From positions 97,399,001-97,463,000 of the forward strand of contig NC_135785.1 in NCBI RefSeq assembly GCF_051106095.1: 64,000 nucleotides of DNA, given 5' to 3'. The notes beneath the pieces are model-generated. The model saw nothing but the letters and a program-made list of their open reading frames with translations, ran no database searches and was not told the origin of the DNA. Both the position numbers and the translations under genes were made by a program. The DNA comes from Pogona vitticeps (Eukaryota; Chordata; Lepidosauria; Squamata; Agamidae). Below are positions 1-12,319 of this stretch, one piece after another; the first letter of the stretch is position 1; every line of letters starts with the position of its first letter.

Positions 1-225
1 AGAAACCTATGAAATTGACCCAAATAGATCCACCTCAACCAGGGCCTCCATCACTGATCCTTGAGGAGTCATCCAGAGATGCCCCTGGCTCAATTTCGGA
101 TAGAGGCAGCCCAGCCTTAACACCGACTCAGGCTGCAGCTTCCATTACCAGCCTTTTGCCGAGTACTGGCCTATCTCCGTCTGATGTACATTCCAGACCG
201 GCCTCAGCCTATTCAAGCCCTAGAT

Positions 226-677
226 CAAGCTTGTCCAACCTGCGGCCGAAGGGCCGCATGCAGCCCAGGCCGGCTCAGAATGCGGCCCAGTGCAATTTTT
301 TTTTAAAGGAATTCCAAAGTTTCAAGTTACACTGCCAGTGCTTGTGGCCGGAATACGACTGGGGCACGTCACAACGGTGGGGGGGGGGGGGAGAGGGAAG
401 GAAGGAGCAGGAGGGGAGGGGCAGGGGTCTGTGTGACTGCATTGCGCCGTCCCCGTCAATAGGTGGACCCCCTCCTGGCCCCATAAAGCCACCGGAGTCG
501 AAGCTGGCAGCCTCTGCTGTCTGAGATTGCAGCTGCCGGTAAGCGTGCTTGGAGCAGGGCTGCGGAGGATGGCTAGGGCTGCCCCCCCATGCGGCCCAAA
601 CCAAATTTATGTGTGGCCCAAACCAAATTTTCATCTTCTAATGTGGCCCAGGGAAGGGGAAAGGTTGGACACCCCTG
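226..677. mobile_element. hAT non-autonomous DNA transposon
   Basis: The terminal inverted repeats are CAAGCTTGTCCAACCT at the left and, read inward, CAGGGGTGTCCAACCT at the right. An exact 8-bp target duplication, CCCTAGAT, flanks the element at 218-225 and 678-685, as expected for hAT. The 452-bp interior holds a G run and GC-rich, GGCCC-containing arms and has no transposase frame. It sits inside the Gag-like part of DIRS copy A, so it is younger than that copy. Overlapping reading frames here are chance frames of the GC-rich interior. Confidence 0.88.
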
Positions 678-822
678 CCCTAGATCATCAGGGTGGGCAA
701 TATCTATTCAGGTCTCTGAATCGGAATTGTCTCACCAGTCTCCCTGCAAGCGCTGGGTGAAGAGACAACGCCTTTCTCCAATCCAATATGTCCCCCCACA
801 CAGGAAATTTTACTATTATCAT

Positions 823-2610
823 GAACCTCTCTCCTTTTTTGAACACAGTGAGTCGAGCTGAGATGTCCAGCGCTCCGTCTTGCCCGGAAATTTTTGATTC
901 CTTTCAGCCAGTCACACCTGACACTGTGGCCAAGGCGCTTGATCGCTGTCAGGCCACCACCTCCTCCCTTGACCCTTGCCCGGCCTGGCTAATCAAAGCA
1001 GCCAGGCCGATAACTATGGAATGGGCCACTGTAATAATAAATGGGTCTCTCCTGGAGGGCAGATTTCCATCTGCCCTCAAGGAGACACTCATTAGGCCCA
1101 TTAGGAAGAAACCAAGTTTGGCGGCGGATGAGATTGGCAACTATAGGCCCGTCGCCAATGTTTCTTTCCTAAGCAAGGTGGTTGAGAGGGTGGTGGCCAA
1201 CCAGCTTCAGTCGCACCTGGATGAAACAGATGCCCTGGATCCATTCCAGTCGGGCTTCAGGCCGCGCCATGGTACAGAAATGGCATTGGTCGCCCTGTGC
1301 GATGACCTATTGAGGGAGGCCGACAGGGGCAAAGTGTCCCTGCTGGTCCTCCTCGATATCTCAGCGGCCTTTGATACCATTGACCACGGTATCCTCCTGG
1401 GGAGGCTCTCTGAGCTGGGAATTGGTGGCCTGGCATTGGCCTGGTTTTGTTCCTTCTTGGAGGACTGTCCCCAGAGCGTACAGCTTGGGGAGAATGTCTC
1501 GCCGTGGAGTCTCAACTGTGGGGTTCCACAGGGGTCAATTATCTCCCCAATGCTGTTTAACATCTATATGAGGCCGCTGGGTGGGGTCATCAGGGGATGT
1601 GGAGCTCGGTGTCATCAGTATGCTGATGATACTCAGCTGTACATCTCCTTTCCACCTACCACAGGAGATGCCGTTCTGTCCCTTCAGCGCTGCCTGGGGA
1701 CCGTACTGCAATGAATGCAGGAGAACGGGCTGAGGCTGAACCCGGACAAGACGGAGGTACTGAGGGTGGGCGCCCCCACAATCGGGGGTTTGGGAAACTC
1801 CCTCATTTTTGGGGGGTGACCCTCCCCGCCAAGGATGGGGTTTGCAGCCTGGGGATCCATCTGGACCCGGCGCTCACCATGGAATCCCAGGTGGCGTCGG
1901 TTGTCCGAACCGCCTTTTACCATCTTAGGCGGATAGCCCAGCTGCGGCCCTATCTCGAGGTGGGGGCGCTCACTACGTTGGTGCATGCGCTCGTAATCTC
2001 AAGATTAGACCACTGTAATGGGCTCTACGTGGGGCTGCCTTTGAGGCTGTTGCGGAAACTACAGGTGGTGCAGAATGTGGCGGCCAGACTTCTCAGTGGT
2101 GTGAAAAGATACCAACACGTTTCGCCCATTCTGGCCGCATTGCATTGGCTGCCCATCCGTTTCCACATCAACTTCAAAGTGTTGATGCTTACTTATAAAG
2201 CCCTAAACGGCTTAGGGCCTCGTTACTTGGCGGAACGCCTACTCCCACCAAGTTCTACCCATGTCACTCATGCGAGTCAGGAGGTGAGGCTGAGGAGCCT
2301 AACACCGAGGGAGGGCCGGAAAGAAAAGACAAGAAATAGGGCCTTCTCGGCGGTGGCTCCTCGCCTCTGGAATAACCTTCCCCCTGACATTCGCGCAGCT
2401 CCCGCACTGGGTACTTTTAAAAAACAACTAAAAACATTTATGTATCGGCAGGCCTTCCCGTTTATCAACTCCTGATCCCCCTTTCCTTCTATTCCCTAGT
2501 TCCCACCTTGTCGCAACTTTTCCTTTGTATAATTATTTTAACTGTATTGTCGCTGTTTTTATTGTTGTAAGCCGCCTAGAGTAATCTTAATTGATTAGAT
2601 AGGCGGGATA

Positions 2611-2698
<88 letters not shown>
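823..2698 (+). mobile_element. L2-clade LINE, 5'-truncated, inserted in DIRS copy A
   Basis: Two long frames (788-1714 and 1711-2475) carry a non-LTR reverse transcriptase: NYRPVANVSFLSKVVERV, then DISAAFDTIDH, GVPQGSIISPMLFNIYM, and the catalytic YADD at 1619-1630. The C-terminal domain ends in AARLLSGV and the LHWLPIRFHINFKVL block typical of L2/CR1-group LINEs. A TGG-to-TGA type stop after LQ at about 1,712 and a frameshift near 1,800-1,820 separate the two frames. The endonuclease half is missing. The left edge is approximate, set by where similarity to the second L2 copy (minus strand, 22,243-24,757) begins. The 3' end GTAAGCCGCCTAGAG leads into an (AAAT)n tail, as in lizard L2 elements. 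It is dead as a mobile element. Confidence 0.85.
2612..2698 (+). repeat. (AAAT)n microsatellite, L2 3' tail
   Basis: About 21 uninterrupted AAAT units directly follow the L2 3' end and define its orientation. The short minus-strand frames rich in LFIY repeats are translations of this tail and are not genes. Confidence 0.95.
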
Positions 2699-4402
2699 CC
2701 CATTCTCAATACCCAAATAGAGATGTCTATGGGGACCAGTACCACCACTACAACTCCTACTGCCATGAAGACTGGACTGCACATGTCTATTATGACGAAC
2801 CAAGAAGTATCAGATATGTTTCTCCACCCCAATATTCGCCTTCCATATCGCCTTCACCACCATGACACCAACGTTGTTCATCCACGACATATCCAACATC
2901 AACTCACGATACATCAATCAATACGAAATCAGCTCTCAAACGCACTCTCCCGGTACTAGATTCTCAACCACAACCCAAACGAGCTAAGACTCTCTTGATA
3001 TCATACATCTCTCCAGGTCACCACCACCTACAAAGGACCTCCCCCCTCCTGACATTGGACTATGCCTGGTATCAATTGTACCTCCACCATCACAACCATC
3101 TGTTCCATCTCCTGTCGATCCTCAACCTTCTGACCAAGGACAATGGGATGATTTACCACCCCAACATAGACTCTCTGAACCTGACAGCATGGAAGATAGT
3201 CCCGCTATAAAAAACGTATTAGATCGAGCCCAAAAGCCATTGACCTAATACGTTTGGTTATACCAAAGCAAATGGAAAGCATTCCTTTCTTTTGCTAATT
3301 CTCAGAACTTACCTGCAACATTGGTTTCTTTGAAGACTTTACTTACTTTTATCCGTCATCTCTTTCATTTCGGACTCTCATTCTACCCTCAAGGTATATA
3401 TTTCTGCTATTGTAGCCCATCAGCCTTCTTAGTCTGACTCGGCTAGGTTTTTCTCTCACCCAACTTTGAAGAAATTCCTGAAGGGACTCTATAATATTCA
3501 TCCCCCATGTCATCATCCTCTTCCTCAATGGTCTTTGCAGCTTGTCCTCAATGCACTTACCCGACCACCTTTCGAACCAATTGCTACTACTAATTTCAAA
3601 TTATTTTCCCTAAAAAACATCATTCCTTGTAGCAATAACATCTGCTAAATGTGCTAGCGAACTTGCAGCCCTCGGTTTGGATCCACCTTTCTTTCAGTTC
3701 CACCCGGACAAGGTTACCCTCTATCTTAATGTATCGTTTTTACCCAAAATTATATCTGAATTTCATCTCAGTCAACCGTTGATTCTACTGACTTTATTTC
3801 CATCTCCTTCTAGACCTCCTGAGCACATGCTCCACATGCTTGACCAAAGATGCTCTTTGGCCTTCTACATCAATAGAACTAAATCATTCAGAAAGTTCTC
3901 CAAGGCTCTTCTTATGCTTTCATGGCCCTCATAAGGGTGCCCCAGCTTCGCCTCAAACTGTCTCTCGCTGGATTGTTCAAACTATCTCATTGGCAGACTC
4001 TTACAGGAACTGAGGGGACCTTTGAAGGGTGAAGCATGCACTCCATGGGGGAAAGTCCTACTAATCACATTTCTTTATGCTCTAGAAACTTCCAAGATGT
4101 CCTGTGCAGGCGCAGAACAACCCAATTGTGTGGATTCACAGAGGACCACTAGAAAAATCATGGTTATAAGTAGGTAACCTCTCTTTTAGAATGTAGCATC
4201 CCAATAACTGTCATGGATAGAACTTTAGAGAGATACTGGGTTGCATTCATGTATTTGTAGACTCAAGTGATTTTATATACCATTTAATTTGCCACACCCA
4301 GTAACAGTGGCAGCACTTTTTCTGTAGTAGCTAATTCATTTGAACTGGAAAAGCAAAATTTGTGTCCTCAAATGCAAAAGCAGTACTTGATATAACCAAG
4401 TA

Positions 4403-5084
4403 CAGTGGTGCCTCGCACAACGATGTTAATTGTTTCCAAAAAATTCATCGCTGTGTGAAACCATCGTCCTGCGAAACACCATTTCCCATAGGAATGCATT
4501 GAAAACTGGTTGCCGTCCTTAAGCTAAAATCGCCATAGGAAACATCGTTGAGTGAAACCCGGTTCCCCAATTGAAATGCATTGAAGCCGACTCAATGCAT
4601 TTCAATGGCTTTGCGAAGTCCTTTTTCACTCCTGTAAAAGTGTCTTACAGTGTTTGGAACCTGTTTTAAATGCTTGCAATCATTAGCCCACCTCCTGAAC
4701 CCTATGCAAACTTAATTTGGTGTTGTTCTGAGTTGTCGTTAATTTTTGGTGATTTTTTGTTTTTTCTCTCATTGAACTCTATTGAACTGTCCGTCCAATG
4801 CATTTCAGTGAGAGAAAAAACAAAAAATCACCAAAAATTAACGACGACTCAGAACAACACCGAATTAAGTTTGCATAGGGTTCAGGAGGTGGGCTAACGA
4901 TTGCAAGCATTTAAAACAGGTTCCAAACAGTTTACGACACTTTTAAAGGAGCGAAAAAGGGACATCGTTAAGTGAAATTCCCCCATAGAGAACATCATTA
5001 AACGATGGGGGAAATTCCTCAAAGAAACCCATCGCTGTGTGAATTCCTCGTTGTATGAAGCAATCGTTGTGCGAGGCACCACTG
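4403..5084. mobile_element. Tc1/mariner-type MITE with very long hairpin arms
   Basis: The element starts CAGTGGTGCCTCGCAC and ends with the reverse complement GTGCGAGGCACCACTG, flanked by TA at 4401-4402 and 5085-5086, the mariner target signature. The two halves are near-perfect inverted copies around a short centre at about 4,770-4,800, so nearly the whole 682 bp can fold on itself. The frame at 4670-4897 simply reads through the centre. There is no transposase. The same terminus occurs on the MITE at 58,844-59,269. Confidence 0.85.
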
Positions 5085-5196
5085 TACCAGAAAACTTATT
5101 TTCACCTTTTATTTTAGAATAGTAGCTTTGCTCATATATGTATGCAGCTACTAGTTAGTTACCCAGGTAGTAAATGTTGCTGGGCATACTTTAGAA

Positions 5197-5890
5197 CAGG
5201 GATCTCAAATATGTGGCCCACTGGATGATAGTTTGTGGCCCCCGCCTTGCCTGCCCCCCTGAAGCGCCCACGCTTCCTCTGCTGTCAAGAGTCAAAAAAA
5301 GCCTCACCTTGCTCACTGGCTGTCTCCCAAGACAGCGTCTCTTGCACCCTCCATCCAGAACTGCAGCCTGCCAGCCAGCCCACCTGAGTGTGCATTTTTG
5401 AGGGGGTCCCTCAGAGGAAGGTTGCTGGATCTCCGTGTGTGTGTTTGTGTGTGTGTGTGTGAGCGCGCGCGCGCGTACGCGTGCATGCATGCACACACGT
5501 GCACACCTCTGGGGGCCTCGCCCCATTCTGTTTAATTTTGCAGGTACTGATGGGGGCTTTTCTCCTTTGGCAAGGTGATTCTGTGAGGCTTTTATGTTGT
5601 GCCCTCCTCCCCCCCTGCTAGGCGGTCGCCGGCGCTCCCTCCCTTCTCTGCTTGTTTGTCCTGCTGCTGGTGGTGGCAGTGGTAGTGAAGAAGGAGCCGG
5701 AGGGGGTTGTGGCTGGCAACGACAGCTGGCGTGCTCCTCCTCCTCCTCCTTGGAGCCCCAGCCGAGCTAAGGAAACCCCTGGGCGGCTTCCTCGGGCTCT
5801 TGCTCCGCTTGACAGAAAGTCTGATGCAGCCCAGCCTCAGCCAGACTCTGCCTCCAGCGGCCCCCAGGTAACTTGAGTTTGAGACCCCTG
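5197..5890. mobile_element. hAT non-autonomous DNA transposon, CpG-rich
   Basis: The left end is CAGGGATCTCAAAT; the right end, read inward, is CAGGGGTCTCAAACTC. The flanks CTTTAGAA (5189-5196) and CTTTAAAA (5891-5898) are an 8-bp duplication with one mismatch. The 694-bp interior is GC-rich with a (TG)n/(GCGC)n tract at about 5,433-5,490. Overlapping frames of 110 codons or less have no family resemblance and are composition artefacts. Confidence 0.85.
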
Positions 5891-5898
5891 CTTTAAAA

Positions 5899-7300
5899 AC
5901 ATATTGGTTGAAATCCAGTAACAAGTTGGAGCTAAGGTAGACCCATTGAATCTGGGGATTTGGTGAATCAACTGCCTGTATAAGTTCTATTGATTCAATG
6001 GCCTACTTACAGTATGACTTACTGCTTGATTTCAGCCAATATAGAATATAAACATTATATTTCCAATCTGTAAGTTCAGGCATTTGTCCAGACTACAACA
6101 ACCTGTAGGAGCAGGTAAATCCTGAAATGTAGAGCAGTTGGGCTTTGATTCAGAAGGGTGTTCAAGGTGAGCAGAAGATAAATTAAAATAGCTGGTAGTC
6201 AACTAGATGGTTTGGAGTTCATCAGCATTAACATGTGAATCTTTCTACATTTCAGAATAGTAAAGTGATTGTTCCAGAGTTTTATAATCCCTGATCTGTA
6301 GCAACTCAAATACCAGGTTGGTACCAATCAGGTCTCCCACTGAAGAGTTACATAACCAAGAAAGGCCTTCTCTCATGTTTCTGTGAGTTTCCACTGATTG
6401 GACACAGCCCAGGGGCCCCCAGGTTTCATTGCTCAGTCGTGTGTAGAAAAAGGGGCTCCTTCACATAGCAAACTTTTAGGACATAAAGGATTTAATTGTC
6501 TGTAGTGTCTCACTTGGCCTACCGAGACTTCTATATTTGAAAGGATTCCTCCTCCCCCCCCCCTTTTTTCACCCTGCACATGTTTTTAAGGAACAACTGG
6601 TTTATTAGCATACAAGTTCTTGCTGTGCAGGATGTTAGAAATCCCTTTAAGGAGTGGGCCAACAGAGCCATTACATTACATTAACTTAAAAAAAAAAAAC
6701 AAGCTGGGTTTTGGAAGCAACCTCGTACCATAGCATGAGACTTTAGGGAGAGGAGTCTCCATATTTCAAGGAATGCAGCAGCACACAACTCTGCATGCTG
6801 GAATAAAGACTAAAAGACTGTACCAGTTGAATGTTGGGTTTAAGTAGCTCTCTTCTCTAGCTCTCTTCCCAGTTAAAAGAGCTGTGTTGGTAAGAATGAA
6901 CCATGTGTGGGCTTCATAAACATATTCCTACACTGTAACACTTAAACAGGTCTATATCCAAGCGTGTTTTTCCAGTTGCTACTTTTGTTACAAAAGCAAG
7001 ATATATCAAGGCAGTTTCTGTTTTAAAAAGGCATCTGGATAAAATCCCAAATTTCGTGCTTTGGACAGGGATTTGTTCGTTTCCCAAAAATGTACAGGTA
7101 CTAGTGGTTTGTTTCCTCTTCGTTTGAGTAACATGCCTTGTCTTTGGCAAAGTTCGTATTTGCTTTTATCATGAAAGCTTACTAATGTGCTTCAGCCAAG
7201 ATAAATTGTCAGCATGTAAACCACACACTTTGAGCAGAATGTAATATTTAATCCCATGTTTACATTTCAGATAATCCACAACAACCCAGTTAAGGGTGTG
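5899..7300. other. Unique-looking non-coding DNA
   Basis: AT-rich sequence without a supportable frame, RNA gene or recognisable repeat, apart from short A and C runs near 6,550-6,690. It lies downstream of NRBF2. In mammals NRBF2 is followed by the convergent JMJD1C gene, but I could not recognise any JMJD1C exon here. Confidence 0.5.
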
Positions 7301-7309
7301 GAACTCTTA

Positions 7310-7362
7310 TGGCAGTACATTTGCTTAAAGAAGGCACTTCTGGAAAATATATATATATATAT

Positions 7363-7440
<78 letters not shown>

Positions 7441-7650
7441 GTGTCAACACACACACATATAAACACACAGTATTGAAAAGTGTATGTGTCTGAAGAAGGT
7501 ACTTTCTGAATGAATATAAGATAGGCAGATAGATAAACAATATATATACTGTTTATCTGTTCATTCAGAAAGTTCCTTCTTCAAGCACATAAACACTTTA
7601 CAATATACAGTATATTCAGGAAGTGCCTTCTTAAAGTACATAGATACATT
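7310..7650. repeat. Nested inverted repeat carrying a (TG)n microsatellite
   Basis: The outer arms (about 7,312-7,345 and 7,615-7,645) share GCTTAAAGAAGGCACTTC and its inverse. The inner arms (about 7,470-7,515 and 7,558-7,605) share GAAGAAGGTACTTTCTGAATGA and its inverse with mismatches. Between the left arms lie (AT)n at 7,347-7,364 and (TG)n at 7,367-7,438. The structure is palindromic like a MITE, but I could not find a clear terminal repeat or target duplication. Confidence 0.6.
7367..7438 (+). repeat. (TG)n microsatellite
   Basis: About 36 TG units follow a short (AT)n run. Frames reading poly-Cys/Val or poly-Thr/His over it are artefacts. Confidence 0.95.
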
Positions 7651-10600
7651 TTTAGTCATTCCAAAACAATGAACCAGTATCTAGCGTCTATTCCCAAGTT
7701 AGAAAAAAAAGATATTTAAAAACTATATACTGTATCAGATAGTTCTGTTTGGAGCAAAATGTGTGGCCAGAATTGCTGCAGTTAAGAAATCTCCCCTTGT
7801 ATTTGTCTCTTACCAAGTATTTTTCTCCATTTTGAACTTAAAAGACAGCTTTTATCTATATATTTCAAAGGCCATTGTGGCTACCACTGCATATCGCCAG
7901 TGTATTGGTGTGTTTTTGACATGTTGACATTTTATTGCAAACCACCTTAGAAATCTTGGCTTTGGAGGTATGGGAGAACTTATATATTTGATAAATGGAT
8001 ACCATGCTCCCAACCTAAATTTAAGATAAATATTTTATATGTTAATTTCAACCAGCTGCAAGATGAAACTTGAGCAAAATATTTTTGTTAAATACATAAA
8101 CTGATATCAATTTTAGTAACTTTAATAATTAAACAATGGCATTAACAATAAGGATTATTCTTTCATGTTATTTTAATCCATTCATTTTGGGGAGATGATT
8201 CAGGGGATTGGCAATTTTGTCTAATTTGGTCAGTGTTTTTAATTTCAAGCCTACATCTTCTTAATGTATTACTAATGTAACAATTTATACCTTGCATGAT
8301 TTAATGGCTCAGTTAATGTTAAGATGTTAATTTTCATAGTGAAATGTCTAAACTCTGGCTGGAGATAAATAATGGATTTGATCTATGATTGTTAAGTTTT
8401 GATGATTGAAGAAAACAGGGTTCCTTGGAATGGTCTCTCCCCAAACTCCTCTCCTCCTAAAGGATGGGAATGATGCCAATTATCATAAACGTCCAGATGA
8501 AGAAAGACTGCCTCAGGAGCATATCAAATGTTCAGTTGACAGCCTACATGTGCTTCCTTGGAAGATGACAGCCAGTCTTTCAGTATTCTGTGCATTTCTA
8601 CCCTTCCACCATTCACTGCAGTGCAATACACACAGTGGGTGTAGACACTATATCACCTCTAAACAGGTTCCCACAAAGTATAACAATAGGCTATTTTTTA
8701 TGTTCTTCTGTAGTGCTTTGGTGTATACCTGAAGAATGCTACAGCCCAATGGGATGTGGAATTTTTCTACAAGAGGACACTGTCCAGCAGATGGCACTCC
8801 TTGCATAAAAAAACTTTCATATTGTTTTGTGGTGTCAGGTAGCATCCATTTCATAGCAGTTCTAATAGGGTATTCAAGGCATGTGTGATATTAAAAAATG
8901 GTTTTACTCCCCCCCATGAGTTTCCATTGCCACAGGGATTTGAACCCAAGCCTTCTAAGTCCTTGTTCATCGCCCTATTCACTAACACACACCCCAGCCC
9001 ACCAGCTATGAGTTGGCCTAGTCTTAATCTCCTCTTGCTTCTTCTCTCCCTTCCATCCATATTTGCCAGAGCATCCTTTCTTTACTTCTTTGTTGTTTTT
9101 CAAATTCTAATTAAATCAAATTTCAGTGAAATGGATTATGCCCTTAAGCTAGTTTTCCCTATGTATAGCTACATGTTAACAGGGTAAAGCAGGTTTAGGA
9201 TTCTTTAAAACGAATGACAACAAAAATCACAATTAAAGCTGGTCAAAATAATTCTTTTTGCCAAAAAAAAGGGGGGAGGGAGGGAGGGAGGAAGAAGCAC
9301 ACCAATTAAATTACATATTACCTGTATGCTAGTAAGATCAGCATTTTCACATTAAAGTGTTCTTGTGGCTTCATGTTTTGGAATGATTAAGTTGTTCTCT
9401 GATCTCTATTGCAATAGAGCTAGAACTTGTTTTTTACATGAACCAGAATAAAATCTATAAAGAATGTCAGCTTCTGGCCCCAGACTCAGACCAAAGTATT
9501 GATGTTTAGCTGGCCAAAACTATCATGTAGAACTCATTACCTTGGAAAGAGTGTTAGCTACCTAGTTAAGCAGCAAAAGGACTGTATTTCACAATGTAAA
9601 ACTGAGTGAAAAGAAGCTCCCTCCTCAACTCTTGTAGCTCAAAATATCCACAGAAATTGAGCAGGAGCATCAGGAACAAAATCTGTACTTCCTCAAATTA
9701 TGCCATACTATTCATGTAGATAACTGGATTTTAAAAATATGTTACAAGAGATTTATCAGCTACTGGCTAGGATGGCACTATAGGAATCATACCTCTGATT
9801 ACCAAAATGTAGAGCCATAAATGGGAGAGCTTGCTTTTTCTAATATTCCTTGAAAGATCTTGGTTGGCACTGCATTGGTGAAGGGAGAACCCTGTATTCC
9901 AGGTGGGCATTGATCCTGCTAGAGAGTGACTATTACTGGAAGTCTATGGATGTCTCAGTTCTTCTCCGGAAATAAAATGGTAATTTCTCATTCTGAATTC
10001 CAACTTTTTAGCTGTTTCGGAAGACATTCCAGATGACAGTCAGGATCCAATCAGGCTGAACCTTTCTTGTAGGAGATGCTCCTCCGCCCTCCTAGACCAG
10101 CTTGCCAAAATTAGCTAACCTGTCAACCCCTGAAGTCCAAAGACATGGGCAAGCAAAAAACAAACTAAAGCCCATGAAACTTTCTACAAAGTAGAAAGAG
10201 GGCAAAACAACAGGACAAAGAACAGACCAATAAGAGTAACAGACAGAATCTAATCTATTCACTACCCCCCCACTGCACAGGCAGAAATTGTTAGAAAATA
10301 TGCTGCCTGAGATTCAATAGAAGGTAGAATGCCCTCCCCACAAGATATAACAGAAATGGCAAGAAACTTTCCTTGCCCTTGGAGAAAAGCTCCATGCTAC
10401 TTGCCCCCCTCCTTTCTCCTGTACCATTCCAGACCTTCAGAAGATTGATGCTCAGCCAAGGCTCCCAAGGTGAACACAGGTTTCCTTTAAAAGGATCACC
10501 CCCCCATCCCAGCAAATGGCCCTTGAGGAGCTAGAGATGTGAACACCTTTTTTTTCTCTTTCCTGCACCCAGCTCTACTCCTTTAATATGCTGCTGGGTG

Positions 10601-12180
10601 CCTCTTCTTCTGACTTGGCTTTGAAGTGGAAATAGACCATGAAGTAAAAAATGGGAACTGGTACCTCTCTCCATTAGGATCGAAGTTCCTTTTAAAAATC
10701 AGTGCACTTGACATACATATGCCCAAGACCAAAGGAGGCCAAAACAAAAGCAGTATCAGTGCATCTTGCCACAAAACTGGCTGAATTCTTTTAAATCCAT
10801 TGAGGGGATAATTAAAAGGAGTTTTTTTCCCCAGCAATGTGTCTGCTTCCATGCTACTTACCATGGTCCCAATGCAAATGGTCCAGAAAACATTTCCAGC
10901 CTTTGCTGAGTCCAGTGAGCAGGGCTCAACAGACTGAAGTACTTTGATATGAAGAGAGCGGGGGCATAATCCAGTAGGCCCTCAGGAACTTGCCTTGCCC
11001 ATATGGCAAACCACTGTATCACAGCTGTCTTTTGGTCTGAAAGGCCTGCAAAATTCAGTATGGAGTGCTTCCTCATGAGATGTTTTTCATCATAGTTGAT
11101 GGGTTATGACAGTTGCCAGCTCCTCTGTGAATCTCATCAAAACCTATTTAGCCCAGTTGAGTGGGTGTCTCCAACAGTTTCCCCCCAAAACTCCATGGGG
11201 GTAAAAGTTCATGCTTCCTCACAACAAAGCTCACCTGAGGAAAAATCCTCTCTTCAGCTTTTATGTAACAGTACTAGCAACAGATTATGAATAAATAAGG
11301 AAGGGCAGGAACTGAGGAAGGGGAATTCACTGTAGGGGTGGGAAAAAGAAAATCTGAAGATGATGTAAACAGCTAACAGCACAGGAGCTCTGAAAGAACC
11401 CTGCTTCACCAACTCTATGGGCACGACCATTCTGGGATGGTTCAGCAGTGCTCCTTCAGGAGAGGATCAGTGTAATAAATTAGAGCCTGCCTGTTACCTG
11501 GAAGGAAGAAGCTGTTAGGCATGCTTCCAACAGACACAAAACAAGGTGTCCTCCACCACCATTATCTAGTTTCAAATGCTCTTGATGCTTCTGGACAATT
11601 ACAGTCAAAAATCATGGAGATGGTAAAATCTTCACCTGATGCAGAACAATTGTTGCACTAGGTAATCAGCCATCTACAGAACATATGCAGATGGCTCATA
11701 CACAGACATCAAAGTCATTTTCAGATGTTTAACTCTACACAATTATTTTTATATATGCAGTTCTTCCCCTCACACTGTCCACAAATTAGCCGCTAGAAGA
11801 GGGATGCCCACAGGATTCCCTTACTACTTTTAGCCCATTGCTACATTTGCAATTTGGGAAGTGTTATTTATGGGTGCCATCACATAATAACTGTCACATA
11901 GATTGTTCATTCATAATAATGGACTGTGCGCTACACAGAAACATACCAAGCAGAAATGGCAGAAATTATGCCATTCACTTCCTCTCTCACCACTGAACAT
12001 TTTACAAGAACAAGATTGTTCTTTTGTTTCTGTTGGGGAAAACAGAGAATGGGGGACAATGCACAGTCTTTTGTGAGGACGTAGAAAGATCTTCACAGAT
12101 TCTACACCAGCGAACAATACATTGGAAACCCTGACCACACTACTGAAACCTCCCAATATTTACTGTTTGAGGACAACGCA
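7651..12180. other. Non-coding intergenic DNA downstream of NRBF2
   Basis: No gene is supportable. The frames present are 108 codons or less and lack family resemblance. A purine-rich GGGA tract lies at 9,266-9,296. A stretch near 8,915-8,990 faintly resembles an old tRNA-derived SINE. The rest looks like unique AT-rich DNA. Confidence 0.5.
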
Positions 12181-12189
12181 TGGACTGAC

Positions 12190-12226
12190 TGCATATCCTT
12201 CTCTGGCAAAGGGTTGTATTTGAGAC
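12190..12226 (-). repeat. 37-bp near-copy of NRBF2 exon 4 coding sequence
   Basis: The plus-strand segment TGCATATCCTTCTCTGGCAA and its continuation to TTTGAGAC match 13,928-13,964 inside NRBF2 exon 4 at 35 of 37 positions, in the same orientation. A looser match (GACAAC-GCATGGA against GACACC-ATGGA) extends it to about 55 bp. In the exon this codes for the stretch around [13 protein letters not shown]. It is too short to be a gene. It may be a local partial duplication or the remnant of a larger copy. Confidence 0.7.
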
Positions 12227-12319
12227 CATAGTGTACAAATACTGTACATTCAATCATTGATTTATATTTCACATAGCAGGGCTAAGGTGTGTGTTTTTTC
12301 AGTTTTTTTTAGTTCAACT

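Larger units (their letters stand above)
1..4186 (+). mobile_element. DIRS-type retrotransposon fossil, copy A (partial, interrupted)
   Basis: The copy enters from the left window edge and ends near 4,186. Positions 1-217 encode a proline- and serine-rich Gag-like stretch with the motif PSLILEESSRD, matching PSPILEDSSRD in copies C and D of this window. A hAT element (226-677) and an L2 LINE (about 823-2,698) split it. The Gag-like sequence resumes at 2,700, and tyrosine-recombinase-like sequence follows at about 3,240-4,010. The right terminus (about 4,085-4,186) resembles that of copy B: a CAGGCGCAG core, then a GGATTCACAGAGG-type motif and TAGGTAACCT. No reverse-transcriptase region is recognisable, so the copy is internally deleted as well as broken many times. 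It looks older than copies B and D. Confidence 0.8.

Noticed and set aside
5191-5924. Frames of 62-111 codons
   Set aside because: They lie within a GC-rich hAT element and its TG/GC microsatellite; no conserved protein motif.
8915-8990. Possible MIR-like SINE (GGGATTTGAACCCAAGCCTT)
   Set aside because: The match is limited to one B-box-like stretch; not enough to support an element.
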